Assembly (NCBI GenBank): GCA_963932465.1
Contig: OZ010799.1
Location: forward strand, 160,328,761-160,392,760
Direction: 5' to 3'
DNA from: Maratus speciosus
Lineage: Eukaryota > Arthropoda > Arachnida > Araneae > Salticidae
DNA: 64,000 nt
The stretch's first letter is position 1; each line of letters begins with the position of its first letter. A program made the translations under genes and the position numbers. Positions 1 through 11,162 of this stretch are shown here, in pieces. The notes under the pieces are model-generated. The model saw only the letters and a program-made list of their open reading frames with translations. It ran no database searches and was not told the origin of the DNA.

Positions 1-471
1 AGCGATTTACACCAAAAACTAATAAGGACCAATTTATACTAGGTATTAATTGAATCTGAATCTTGGTGAAAATTCGTACATTAGTTCTATTGCTGAAATC
101 GTGTAAATTACAAAATTTGTAGCCCCATATTTGGCGGCTTAACTCGCTTTTGGCGTGAAATAACCGAATAAAAATTCAATAATAAAAAAATAAAAGTATA
201 TAAAAGAAAATATATAAAATATGATTTTAACAGAGAAATTTTATCGGTTCTGTTACTTTTATGTATAGAGCGACAAAATGCACCAGATCTCGATGCTAGG
301 TGCGAGCAACACCAAAAGTGTTTCTCTTGTGAGAGCAGTGCAAATTGCCGTTGGAAATGAAAATAAAACTCACAGAAGTTTAATGTTTATAAAAAATAAA
401 CAATTAATTTGAAGATTTTATACATTTTCGCTTAAAGAGTAAATAAAAGAATGATGAAAGAAACGTTATAC
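1..471. other. Intron or 3' flank of the TSP1 gene; nothing recognised
   Basis: AT-rich sequence with no open frame or repeat that I recognise. It lies downstream (minus sense) of the exon at 472..670 and begins with that exon's donor, so it is presumably intron. Confidence 0.6.
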
Positions 472-670
472 CTTCACCAGCGATAGCTATGACTGTTCTG
501 TTCCGGTACGATGAGGCAAAATCATCATCGGTGAACCAACACTCCTGGGAGCACTGCGACCAATTGGACCATTCTGACATGACGCAGTCGTTTGGACAAG
601 GAACGCGGCATGTTTCCGTGAGATGATCTGTCGGCCAGTGGATATCACAATAATAATCTTTCATAGGCCT
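472..670 (-). CDS. THSD7A: THSD7-type thrombospondin type-1 repeat protein, downstream internal exon
   Basis: Internal exon of a multi-exon gene on the minus strand. Reading down from 670, the acceptor is a pyrimidine-poor ...AATTCCAG followed by codon AGG (phase 0). The exon is 199 nt and ends at 472 before GTATAA (phase 1). The 66 residues contain the classic TSP1 signature CPNDCVMSEWSNWSQCSQEC, with the WxxW mannosylation motif and paired cysteines, and end in an NRT glycosylation site and AGEG. In vertebrates THSD7 proteins are large type I membrane proteins with many alternating TSP1 repeats, linked to cell migration and matrix contact. The CPxDC-x-SEWSxWSxCS pattern is typical of that family. 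The next exon lies beyond the left edge. Other TSP1 proteins (hemicentin, ADAMTS) are less likely because they rarely have the CPxDC lead-in. Confidence 0.8.
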
Positions 671-1023
671 CTGGAATTTATTTTCAGTATAAATAATCAA
701 TAAAGAAAAGTACAGTTTTATGTACGATGTAAAATATATATATATATAAAATCCGTGAAAAAAACAAAAAATATACGGGCAGCAATGTTGCCATCTATTT
801 CCGTTTTATTATTTTTTTTCAAAAAACTTCTGTTTTTTAATTCCCAATTTTTCAAGATGTAAAAGTTTCGCTGTATTTAAGACGCGAAAGTTTCTGTCTT
901 CAGAAATAAATGTGAGCAACAGCACGAAGTTTAAAAAAAAATCTAAATAATAATTATATATACTGATGCATATTTACACGGAACAGGTATTTGTATTGGA
1001 TAATATGAAACCCGTTTTTTAGC
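671..1023. other. Intronic AT-rich sequence
   Basis: Start of the 14.5-kb intron region next to the acceptor. It holds a short (TA)n run near 736-747. No coding signal seen. Confidence 0.5.
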
Positions 1024-1852
1024 GCCCGATTTGCTATATCTTTCTCCCAGGAAATAAAATGTCGTCTCCAAAAAATAACGTTCCGTTGTATAAGCCAGCC
1101 GTAAAACAAAGCAGATGTATCATTGTATACTGTTAGATATCCTACTGCAATTTGTTAAACTTCTAACCTTCGCACATTTTTGATTTTTCTACCGTCGCGC
1201 GTCGTATTGGAAAAAAAAGTACTTTTTAATGCAATTTGTTTGAAAACTGCATCTCCATTTATTTTTGAGATATTATTTTTTTTTTTTTTGTAGTTTTTAG
1301 CGCCACTTGTTTAATTTTGGCAACTCAAGTACTCCATTTCTGTTGAAAGGGTAGAAAGTAAAGAAAAAAAATAGTTGGAAAATAGTAATTATACCATTTT
1401 GTTGTCATTTTCTCATAACTACTGAAAAAAAAATGTAATAAAAATACGTGCTATTATGAAAATATATATATATATAAATGAATGATTTGTGAAAAAATAT
1501 GGAGCTATAAACTATATTTAATTTAATTATCTATATTACAAACAAATGAAGGCATATAAATCATTAGATAACCGATTTTTTTTTTCGAATATCTTGAGTG
1601 AAACCTTTGTGTGTGTGTATTATTCAGCGATATTGACGTCCTATGAGTACTTTACTGTAGATGTTGTTTAAAATTGGACCGTAAATGAGGAATTCTTCAG
1701 AGGATGTGAATGGCGTCATTTTATATAAAATAAAAGCGTGTGTTTTAAGTCTTAAAACTGAAATATGTTTTGTGTTACCTATATTTATATACATATATTT
1801 TTTTTTCATCGGGGGCGACAGTAAATTCTGAAAAAGCAGAATTCCTGTTTTC
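1024..1852 (+). repeat. Diverged interspersed repeat, copy 1 of a direct pair
   Basis: About 830 bp that aligns along its length, in the same orientation, with 6436..7274. Shared blocks include AATAACGTTCCGTT, AAAGCAGATGTATCATTGTA, TTCTTCAG, TTTTATATAAAATAAAAGCG and AAATTCTGAAAAA. There are many substitutions and small indels (roughly 80 percent identity by eye). No coding frame is shared. The small open frames on either strand (minus 1624-1809 and 7022-7210) translate alike only because the DNA is repeated. Family unknown. Confidence 0.7.
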
Positions 1853-3003
1853 TAGTAAAGGTAATTTTGTTTTTTCTCTTTTCCCAGCTTTCGGATTTTT
1901 AAAAAAAAACTCTTGTGCAACAAATATTTAAAGATTATACCGCTAGATGGCAGCACTAGACTATAGGCCCTAATTAGTATAGCGGATGTCAAATACTTTT
2001 CTCTGATCCTCCCTTGCGATACGTTTTTTCCGCAGAGTGTTCTGAGACGCACAATGAATAGGTTGAAAAATGCGAGCGGTCTGGCATTACATTTTCTCGC
2101 AGAATATTCATGAGAGGAGGGAAATGATGAAATGTTTTGTGAATCAATGTTTTCACACGCGGATTTCTTCTGCCGTTCTTTACTATGTAAATATTGTACA
2201 GACATCCTGTAAATAACAATATGTCTTGTAGTACATAGTTTTTTTAAACATTACTTTCTACTAAAGTATGAAGTGACGTGTCCATTTGAAGTGATGAGTA
2301 TTATTAAAGACTGTTGCGCATTCTCATGGAAAGTAAGAAGGTAGCTATAATTTTAGTTTTTTTTAATGTCAATGGGCACTACCGAATGCACTACCGAAAG
2401 AAGTTCCACTTACATTATTAATTTTCTGTTTTGCTGTTGACCTATTTAATCCTTTGAGGAAAGAATGATTGTTTTCCTGTAATGTTGAATTCCCACCGGA
2501 TTCCTTAAAAAATTTATTATCTTCTTGTTTTCCTCCAAATTCAAGCATTGGTACTCACCATTAGAGGAGACTGTATCCTAAACCAACTGGCAAAACAGCA
2601 TTTGATACGACATGAAAATAAGCCTATATTATCTATTTTTTCTTTCATTATTATCCGAATTAAGCAGATATGTATTATTTTTGTAATAATATTGTGGCAT
2701 AAAAAAAGACTCAATGGGCAATAAGCTTGCAGGCAGCTTATTAAAATTAAAAAAATTTCGAAAGGTCCAAAAATTAATGTGACATTAATGTAATCTTACA
2801 ATGTTAAATTTCCAACAGGGGTTAAAAAGATATTCCCTGTTATATCTATTTTAGGGCACCCTTTTATAGATTGAATGGACAAAATATTTCAATCTCGATG
2901 ATGAACAGTTCCAAAATTTTAGCTGGAAGAAACCTTATAATTTAAGTAAGGTATTGAGAAATGCAAAGAAAATATGGCGCTGAGTCGAACTTTTGTTAAA
3001 TGA
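1853..3003. other. Unassigned AT-rich sequence
   Basis: No convincing gene, repeat boundary or structured RNA. Two overlapping minus-strand open frames (1852-2205, 1989-2219) show no protein-like composition or domain. Confidence 0.4.
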
Positions 3004-3249
3004 CAGGGTTTTTTTTTTTTTTTTTTGTTTTTTTTTGTTTTTTTTTTTCATTGTCTATGTACTGGCCAGAGTTGTATGATATAGACGCACGCCGTGCTCG
3101 GAAAATTTTCCGCAAAATTCGGAACTTCGCGGAAAGTCTTTTTGAAAAAAAAATTTTTTTTCGATTTATTTATTGTTTGCCAGGGGTGATTCTGTTCCGA
3201 ATTTTCCAAAAATTTAAGGCATTCGGTTCCGAAAATTTAAAAAATTCGA

Positions 3250-4310
3250 CCCGAAAATTCAGGCATAATATCACTAAAAAATATTGCGAATTTCAACAAA
3301 TGGTCGCCGAAAAAACAATTTCGTCAATCGTTCGCAGAAAAAAAACACCCCTTTCGTCAAAGCATCGCGGAAAAACGCGAATTTCTTCAAAGGATCCTGA
3401 TAAAAAAAAGAGATTATTTCGTCAAAGAAAGCTCAGAAAAAACGCAAATTTCGTCAAAGGAGCGCTGAAAAAAAAATGAATTTCGTAAAAGAATAGAGGA
3501 AAAAGCCCTAATTTTGTCAAAGAATCGTGAAAAAAAAACGCAAATTTCGTAAAAGAATCTCGGAAAAAAATTAATTTCGCCAAAAGATGGCGAAAGAAAC
3601 ACGAAATTCGTCAAAGGGCCGTGAGAAAAGAGCGAATTCCGCCAAAGGATCGCGAAAAAACACCAATTTCAACAAAAGATTGCGAAAAAAGAGAATTTCG
3701 TCAAAAGATCGCGAAGCAAATTTCGTCAAAATACAGGGAAAAACACGCAAATTTCAGAAATACCGCGAAGAATACGCGAATTCCGTCAAAAAATCGCGAA
3801 AAAAACGTGAATTTTCTCAAAAGATCGCTAGTTTTGTGAAAAAACGAACAAAACGCGGTCAAAAGATTAAAAAAAAAACCTGTAAATTTCTTCAAAAGAT
3901 CGCGAATTTTCTCACAACATGTCGAAAAACGCAAATTTCGTTCAAAGATCGCGAAAAATAAGCGAATTTCGTCCAAAGACCGCGAAAAACACGCTAATTT
4001 CGCTTAAAGATCCCGAAAAATATGGGAATTTAGTCAAAAGATTGCGAAAAACATGCAAATTTTCTCAAAAGATCGCAAAAAAATACGCGAATTCCGTCAA
4101 AACGCCGCAAAAAATACGCGAATTGCGTCAAAAGATCGCGCAAAAATAAGTGATCTTAGTCAAAATATCGCGAAAAATAAGCAAATTTCTTCAAAAGATA
4201 GCGACAGACACACGAATTTCGGTAAAAGATCGCAAAAACACTCAAATTTTGGTAAAGGATCGTGAAATCACGTGAATTTTGTCAAAGGATCGCGAAAAAC
4301 ACGCTAATTT
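3250..4310. repeat. 31-bp minisatellite array inside T1
   Basis: More than 30 degenerate tandem units of about 31 bp, close to GAATTTCGTCAAAAGATCGC followed by GAAAAACACGC. Several frames stay open through the array and give lysine/arginine-rich repetitive peptides (for example plus 3587-3961 and minus 3701-3976). I read these as by-products of the repeat, not genes. Confidence 0.85.
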
Positions 4311-4431
4311 CGTGAAATGATTAAGGAGATTTTGTTTAGTTTATTTTGTGATTTGCTGAATTTAGGTCCTTAAAGGTTCCTTTTTATGCGAAATATATGG
4401 TATTTGTTGGTCCCCCTCCCCAACAAAAAAT

Positions 4432-4500
4432 TAGTAAAAAATGGTAAAAGGGGACCTTTTTTTTTATAAAAAAAAGGTCCCCTTTTACCATTTTTTACTA
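4432..4500. other. Perfect 33-bp hairpin
   Basis: Positions 4432-4464 are the exact reverse complement of 4468-4500, with the 3-nt loop TAT. The stem carries GGTAAAAGGGGACC and ends in A/T runs. In the inverted partner transposon only a single, diverged arm (about 60897-60945) is recognisable, so the perfect stem is specific to this copy. It may be a recent foldback. Confidence 0.9.
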
Positions 4501-5379
4501 TAAAAATTGAGTGGGAATCCTGTATGTTGTCTTCACAGACTTTTCTTTGATTACATAAAAGTATTGCTCTAAAATAATGTTTTTAAAAGCCAAACTGATT
4601 TTTTTTTTCTTCCGGCTGCTAATTTTTCATTATTACAATCTGTTCCCAATTGTCGTTTAGAATGCCCAGAGTTAGCAAAATGTAGAGAAATTTTATCTGA
4701 GTAATTATTCTTTGAAATGTGAAAATATTTTCAAGATAGGAATCATTTTAATTTTTAGGAGTTTATTAGCATTAGAATTTCAGTCTGCTCCAAAAACAGA
4801 ATTTTGATTATATTGCTGTAAAATTACATTTTTGCTGCTACAAAAGTGGATTGTACTGCTACAAAATCAGATTTTTGCTGCTCCAAAAATGGATTTTACT
4901 GCTCCAGAATCAGATTTTTGCTGCTCCAAAGGTGATCCAAAATGGCTTTAGTGCACTTTCATCCCTACATCAGTCTCTTTAATGATGATACCTATCAGTA
5001 GACCCCTCCCTATAAAATATGATTCAGTTGTTTCAGAAGCAATGCCGTATTATTTCTGTGAACAGAGTGACTGGCATTTTGTGTGAAGAGGTTACAATAT
5101 TAAAGATTGGGCTGTTTCTAAATGCATTGACAAAATAATTGATAAGAATTACCTTTTCTTATCATGGATTTTTAGCTTTATTATTTTTTAACTAAAATAA
5201 TTATTCTTTAATTAATATCAATTAATTTTTAATTTAAACGATAATTACTTTAGAACTACTGTTTTTAATTAATATCGTCAAAATAATATAACACATTATT
5301 TTATTAAACATTAAATTAATTTGTAGAAAGTTTTTGACCCAATATGTGCGTGCGCAGAAAGTTTTTGGTTTTATACAAG

Positions 5380-6365
5380 TCTGGTACTGGCCTCCAAAAG
5401 TTAAGCAACAGTGACCAGTAGTTTTCGACTATACACGGTATGTCAAATATCTACAGAAATTCTAGACGCATTTTACTTGAACTTCAAGTATGTAAAGAAC
5501 ATGTTTGACTTCATTTTTTTTATTAAAGATTTAGTCGACGGTGATTTAGTTTAGAGGCGTGTTTAGTTTTGGCGGCCAATAATAACTTTAGTAATAAAGT
5601 AATGTTTGCAATCACCCATGTAACAAAAAATGCTCAAAATGGCCTGTCACTGTAGCAAACTACTATGTTGACTTAACGATTGTGCGAGTTTGTGTAAGCA
5701 TAGCACGCATATTCGTGTTACGGTTTCTGAGGTAAAATTCAAATGTCTCTTGCTTATAGATTAAAGAGTTTTCAAATAAATTTAACACTACTTTCCGAAA
5801 ACATGAAAACGAACAGTAGAATTTTGGAATTTTTCACGCACGCGCAGTTAAAATTTATATCGTACAAATGCCCATATATCAACAGATATTCATTATATTT
5901 TTACGTTCATTGCAGTATGCTGATTCTACTGTTCTTTTTTCATATTTTCGGAAAATAGTGTTAAACTTGGTTGAAAACTGTATATGCTATAAACAAAAAA
6001 CATTTGAATTTTTTAAAGGAAAGTTAACACCGCCACTAATATGCGTGATATGCTTAGATTGCACACATTAATAATTGCACACAAATGTTAAGGAGGGCCC
6101 ACATCGTCCTTTGATTCAGTGACAGACCATTTCGATTATGTTCTGTTATATGGGTGATCGCAAACTTTACTTTATTACTAAATTTGGTGCTGGCCCCCTA
6201 ACTATCGCCGCGACTGAATCTTCACTGAATAAAATGAAGTCACACATGTTCTTTACATCCTCGAAGATCAAGGACAAGAATTTCAGTAGATATTCGACAA
6301 CCGGTGTACGATCAGAAGCATCCAGTCACTGTCTCTTAGCTTTTGGAGGCCAGTGTGATAGTTTA
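5380..6365. mobile_element. Non-autonomous DNA transposon with long TIRs
   Basis: The left 150 bp (from about 5388, ACTGGCCTCCAAAAG...) are repeated inverted at the right (about 6230-6355, ...CTTTTGGAGGCCAGTG). The similarity runs on through ACAGTGAC, AATATCTAC and GTAAAGAACATG. The inner 700 bp carry no transposase. Exact termini and target duplication are unclear. Open frames within it (5743-6071, 6138-6482) lack domain character; the second reads through a poly-A run. Confidence 0.65.
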
Positions 6366-6435
6366 TTTGCTACCGGTAAAAAAAAAAAAAAAAAAAAAAA
6401 AATGCTTTATTTCTATAATAAAATCTTGCTAGCCC

Positions 6436-7274
6436 CCCAATATGCTATTTCTTTCGGGCAGCAATTAAAGTGTCGTTTCTAAAAAAATAACGTTCCGTTA
6501 TATAATTCAGACGTAAAGCAAAGCAGATGTATCATTGTACGGTTAAATACGGTTAATCTCTACTGCAAGTTTTTAAACTTCTAAGCATCGCACATTTTCA
6601 ATTTTTATACTGTCGTATAGGGAAAAAAAGTACTTTTACATGGAATTTGTTTGAAACCTGCATCTCAATTTATATATATATATATATATAGATATTCATT
6701 TTTTGTAGTTTTTAAAACCATTTTTTAAATGTTGCAACTGAAGTACTAAATTTCTGTAGAAAGTGAAGGAAAAACAATTGGAAAACAGTAGATTATTATA
6801 TCTTTTGTTGAAATTTTCCCATAACAACTAAAAAACATGTAATTAAAATACAAGCTATTTTGAAAAAAATATAAATGAATGATTTCTGATATAACATGGA
6901 GCTATTATAAACTATATTTAATTTTAAGTATCTATATTAAAGTTACAAACACATGAAGGTATACGAATCATTAGATAGCCGATTTTATTTTATCTAGCTT
7001 CTTGAATGAAGACATCGCTTTTCACTGGATTTTTGTATTATTCTGTGAGAGTGACACCATATGCATACTTTTCTGTAGATGTTGTAAGACTGGATCGAAA
7101 ATGTGGAATTCTTCAGCGAATGCGAATGACGTAATTTTATATAAAATAAAAGCGTCTGTTTTAAGTTTTAAAACTGAAATATATTTTGTACTATCTATAT
7201 TTATATGCATATATATATTTTTTTCTCATCAGTGACAACACTAAATTCTGAAAAAACGGAATTCCCGTGTTCGA
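6436..7274 (+). repeat. Diverged interspersed repeat, copy 2 of a direct pair
   Basis: Same-orientation partner of 1024..1852, about 5.4 kb away. A (TA)n run at about 6673-6692 interrupts it. No coding signal. Confidence 0.7.
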
Positions 7275-9260
7275 GTTTGAATTGTGAAAGAAGACTTCAG
7301 AATATTTTGAAGCTTTACAGAAAATTAATGAAGCAGGGATTGATCGGGTAAGATTTTTTTTTTCACTATTTATTATTTTATGACTTCTAAAATGTTTTAT
7401 AAGGAAATATTATGACCAATTTCATTATACATGGTTCTTTTTGTAACACTTTTAATTATGTTTCATTTAATTTTTTATATTTTATTAGTTAAGTGTTACA
7501 GAAATATATCCTCATCACATATTTTGAATTTTTCTGCACTTTTAGCCTTATAGCATTATTTCGTCAGAATTTATTTCAATAACATACTTAGGTTTTACAT
7601 GTTATATTTACCACGAAAGGATTTCATAGCCTCATTAATACCTGTACACAGCCTGTTAATTTACATGTCATTATTTATAAAATATGTAATTTTTATGTGA
7701 TTAAATTTCATAAACTGACTTTGATTTTGAACTCATTAAAGTTGATACTGATCATCAAATTTCACTTTATATTGGATACATCACTTTGTTAAGTGACACT
7801 TATGTTACGCGACATACTTTTTCATCTTTTCAATTTATGCTATCTTAAAAATTGTGTAATCCTTTATTTTCATCGCATTAATTCCATAGTTGACTTTCAG
7901 ATTATCATGTTATTTGAATTTTTAAGTTCTCTTTATACTTATACCTGATTTCTCATTATACTGATGTAAAACAATTTATCTACATTAACTCTATAAAACT
8001 AATTATTGGTTTGTTATTTAGAACGTTATTAAAGTTAGATCCATGTTTATCCATCAAGTAGTTAATATATTTAAAGGCTTATGTAACAAAATTTTGAAAC
8101 TTATGTTGATTTTTATATTTCTGTAAGATAAAAAAAAACATGCAAGATACAAATACTTTACATAGCTATTACTTTATGAAGCGTTGACTAAATGCAATAA
8201 TATTTACCGCACACTTAAAGAAATCTACCATCACAATTCGGGCAAAATCTTTATTTCTTTTAAGGGGTCTCAGGACTTTTAAAATTGGAAAAAATAGACC
8301 ATTTAATATCTTAAAACGTATATGATTTTAAAACACAACTTTTACTGGGATGAAAGATATGTATGTTATTTCATTTCACATATTTAAAAAAATTCAAGAC
8401 ACATAATTAACATTTATAGGGAGCGCGCGGGGGGGGGGGGTGTCCAAACTTTCAGATATTTGACGAGCAGAAAATTAATATAGCAGCTTACGCGCAGGAT
8501 TACAAAATAAATATTGCAACTAGAAAGAAAATTTTTGTGCCTATTTATACTTCAGAATGCAATAAATACCCTGAACCTACATAAATTTGTATAAGGCTTT
8601 TTTATAGTTTTAATACAAAATTGTATTTAGCTAATACAAAATTTTAAATATTTCAAAAGTATAATCGCCTTAAAAAATAAATAACAATAAAAATGAAATT
8701 TTAGGTACAATTTATACAGACTAAAAATTTCATGTAAAATTATTCAGAAATGTTTGAGATATCCTGCGCGTTATGACCAAAAACATCATTTGGAGAAAAA
8801 TGACTTCAAAGTTTCGGAAACGCCACTTCAGCTATAGAGCTGGTATAATTCTAAAACCCACAACTTCTGTTCTAATGGAAATTTCAAGGAAACAATTATA
8901 TCAAAATGTTCAGAAAGCATAGGAATTTAACATCGAAAAAATAACTTTTAGCGCTTTCAGAGTTCTGAGACAGATTAAAAATATAAGGGTTTTAAACTAG
9001 GTTGCAGAATATAAGTGAAAAACATCATATACGAGTATATTATTTTTTATGTTATTTTTTTTTTATCTGCACATACTTAAAGCACAGCGACGAATGGGAT
9101 ATTTTCGAAAGCTTCTGCAGGCGGCTGTCGATGTAGTATACTAATATATCGTTAAAACACGTTGTTTGATTAAAAAAAAAATTGCAGTTAAACAAAGAAT
9201 GGTTGAAAAAACATATCATCAAATAATCTCAAAGTATGCGGTAAGTCACTCGGGTCTACT

Positions 9261-9291
<31 letters not shown>

Positions 9292-9651
9292 CAAAATTGG
9301 CAACTCTATAGATTTTTGACAAAAAACATTTTCTTGGAATGCCCAGTAACTATACCAAAAATCATATTTATAACAAAAATAACAATTATGCAGTCAAATA
9401 AATTTTTTTTATTTTATTAAAGGCGATACTTTCGTACTGAACTCGCGCCAAGAATTAACAACGGATGAAATCGCCAGAAATCACTATTTACAATAAGCCT
9501 TTTTTATTCTGTTTATTTCAAAGGATTAATCGTGAAGTTAGATTGTCGTCCACCATGTCTTAAATTTGAATTTTCTTTATATTTTATTGTTTTCTTTATT
9601 GATTGATGAATTTTTAATTTCGTTATGTAATACTATAAGCTGGAATCAAAT
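7275..9651. other. Unassigned AT-rich intron sequence with homopolymers
   Basis: About 2.4 kb with no recognised gene or transposon ends. It has a G-run near 8430-8440 after GCGCGC, and a poly-T tract of about 30 nt near 9262-9291 that creates the plus-strand open frame 9166-9420. Confidence 0.45.
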
Positions 9652-9702
9652 TATGAGTTATTTATATTAGATGCAAATTTCCAACTGGGCGAAAAAATGT
9701 CT

Positions 9703-9773
9703 TGACCAGGATTCCAACCACGGATCTCCTGGCTGAAGCCGCCAGTGCTCTGCCATCTGAGCTATCCCGGGCG
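9703..9773 (-). pseudogene. tRNA-like SINE head between 34-bp inverted repeats
   Basis: Minus strand: CCGGGATAGCTCAGATGG (A box TAGCTCAGATGG), an intact D-stem GCTC/GAGC, a 5-bp anticodon stem CTGGC/GCCAG with loop GGCTTCA, then TGGTTGGAATCC, a B box with one change. The unit sits between 9667-9701 and 9783-9816, which are near-perfect inverted repeats built on GATGTAAATTTCCAACTGGG and CGAAAAAATGTC. The loop lacks U33, so this is not a working tRNA gene. Confidence 0.65.
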
Positions 9774-10024
9774 AATCTGGCGGACATTTTTCGCCCAGTT
9801 GGAAATTTACATCTAATTTACCATGATTTATTTACCATGACACACATATAACATGATTTATTTACCAATTAGAATAATTGTGTTAAAATTAATCTAGTGT
9901 AATTTCGTATCCAGCGATTTCTGGAGTTCCATTACCTGAGATTTATTCTGTTGAGCTGAACCAAATTTCAGACCAGATGCTGTAATCATTAAGTTTAGCT
10001 GGGTGAAAATGTTCCACCAGATTC

Positions 10025-10098
10025 GTCCGGGATAGCTCAGATGGCAGAACACTGGCGGCTTCAGCCAGGGGATCCCTGGTTCGAATCCTGGTCCGGAC
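10025..10098 (+). pseudogene. tRNA-like SINE head with intact pol III boxes
   Basis: Nearly complete cloverleaf: acceptor GTCCGGG/TCCGGAC (one wobble), A box TAGCTCAGATGG, anticodon stem CTGGC/GCCAG with loop GGCTTCA, perfect B box GGTTCGAATCC. The D-stem has one mismatch and the T-stem one. With G instead of U at position 33 of the loop, a functional tRNA is unlikely. It is best read as the promoter head of a SINE whose body ends in CATCTAA plus an A/T tail. Confidence 0.65.
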
Positions 10099-10194
10099 GT
10101 TTTTTCGCCCAGTTGGAAATTTACATCTAATATGATTTATTTACCAGTTGGAATAATTGTGTTAAAATTAATATAGTATGAGTTATTTATATTA

Positions 10195-10681
10195 TTCTAA
10201 GTGCAAACGAATAAAGATAGATATAATTAAATAACGTTTGAAAATTACTTTAAAAACAATAAAAATTGAGTAAATAGGGATACAAAATACGATACAGTTT
10301 TCAAACAAGCTTAATTTTAAATTACATGTCGACTAAACAAAAATTGAAAATTTGAGATATTTAGAAGTTTTAAAAACTGCAGTAAAAGGTAAATTTAATC
10401 GTCTGCTGTTGTCACCGTCAAAAGGATATAAGAGTTACGGACGAAAACTTTTGCCCTCTATAATATAGATAAATATGTAAATTAATTGTATTATTAGAGA
10501 AAAAACAGGTTTTTGTTTGTTTTCCATACTGAAATACAACCATTTAAATTCAGAAAATATTCAAAAATCAGTATTTTTGACAGCTTATAACTCAACTAAA
10601 GAAAGCTTAATTTGTATACGATTCGACAAGAAAAGACTTCTCTGAATATAATGTCTATAATTTGAAAATAATTTTCTATTA
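10195..10681. other. Unassigned AT-rich sequence
   Basis: No gene, repeat end or RNA recognised. Confidence 0.4.
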
Positions 10682-11162
10682 CAGAGACTTCCTCTTAACC
10701 TGGAAATCTTCTTTAACCAGCCTCCTCTTAACCGGAAGCCAGCTTTAACCATACGACTTTTTATCCCAACATCCGCAAAATTCAGAAAGGAAAACTTCGT
10801 TTCTCATTTCATGGTTAATTAAGTCAAATTTACATAAAGTAGAATAATTTCAACTCCTTATAAAAGTATGTAATAAAATTTTCAACAATTTAATTTGTAT
10901 TAAATATTGTTTATTATTTGTTATTAGTGATATTTTTATTTCAATTCAAATTACAACCAGTATTCATTTCACAAAATATAGAAAATATGTACTTCTTTAA
11001 AACTACATAAATTAAAAAAAAAACCAAATGCATCCTATGCATTTAATTAATTAAATATACAGTTGCTTATTTAATTTTTTTTTTTACTTCTCCGGTTTAA
11101 CCGGTTTTTCTCTTAATCGGCTAACCCTCGGCCCAGATTAGGCCGCTTAAGCGGTACTCTAC
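10682..11162. mobile_element. pogo/Tigger-like MITE with TA flanks
   Basis: The ends CAGAGACTTCCTCTTAACC and (inverted right end) GTAGAGTACCGCTTAAGCGG resemble pogo-type termini. TA lies on both sides (10680-10681, 11163-11164). The subterminal parts are rich in TTAACCGG-like motifs. No transposase frame. The TIR match is loose. Confidence 0.5.

Larger units (their letters stand above)
3004..4967 (+). mobile_element. TIR transposon with internal minisatellites (copy T1)
   Basis: This element is present again in reverse orientation at 60350..61869. Shared parts, in order: a 31-bp minisatellite, a block containing GGTAAAAGGGGA and an A/T-rich hairpin, a block with CCACTCAA, AATTTCAGTCTGCTCC, a second short tandem array built on 'GCTGCTCCAAAA', and the terminal GTGCACTTTCATCCCT. 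The right end reads CTTTCATCCCTA; the partner copy has CAGGGATGAAAG, a hAT-like terminus. The left limit here, CAGGG followed by poly-T at 3004, is uncertain. No transposase is present. Confidence 0.55.
9670..10176. mobile_element. Composite insertion with two divergent tRNA-like units and an 18-bp target duplication
   Basis: An exact 18-bp direct repeat, TATGAGTTATTTATATTA, lies at 9652-9669 and 10177-10194, so the 507 bp between them went in as one unit. It holds a minus-strand tRNA-like unit (9703-9773) and a plus-strand one (10025-10098). Both are followed outward by TTTTTTCGCCCAGTTGGAAA...CATCTAA. Each has pol III boxes. A long direct repeat of this length suggests target-primed insertion, as for SINEs. 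Confidence 0.75.

Noticed and set aside
3000..4265. Overlapping plus and minus open frames with Lys/Arg-rich repetitive peptides
   Set aside because: They follow the 31-bp minisatellite, are open in several frames at once, and the inverted copy at 61 kb gives the same. No promoter or domain signal.
10025..10098. Functional tRNA gene
   Set aside because: Boxes are good but the anticodon loop lacks U33 and the D and T stems have mismatches; it is part of a repeated SINE-like unit.
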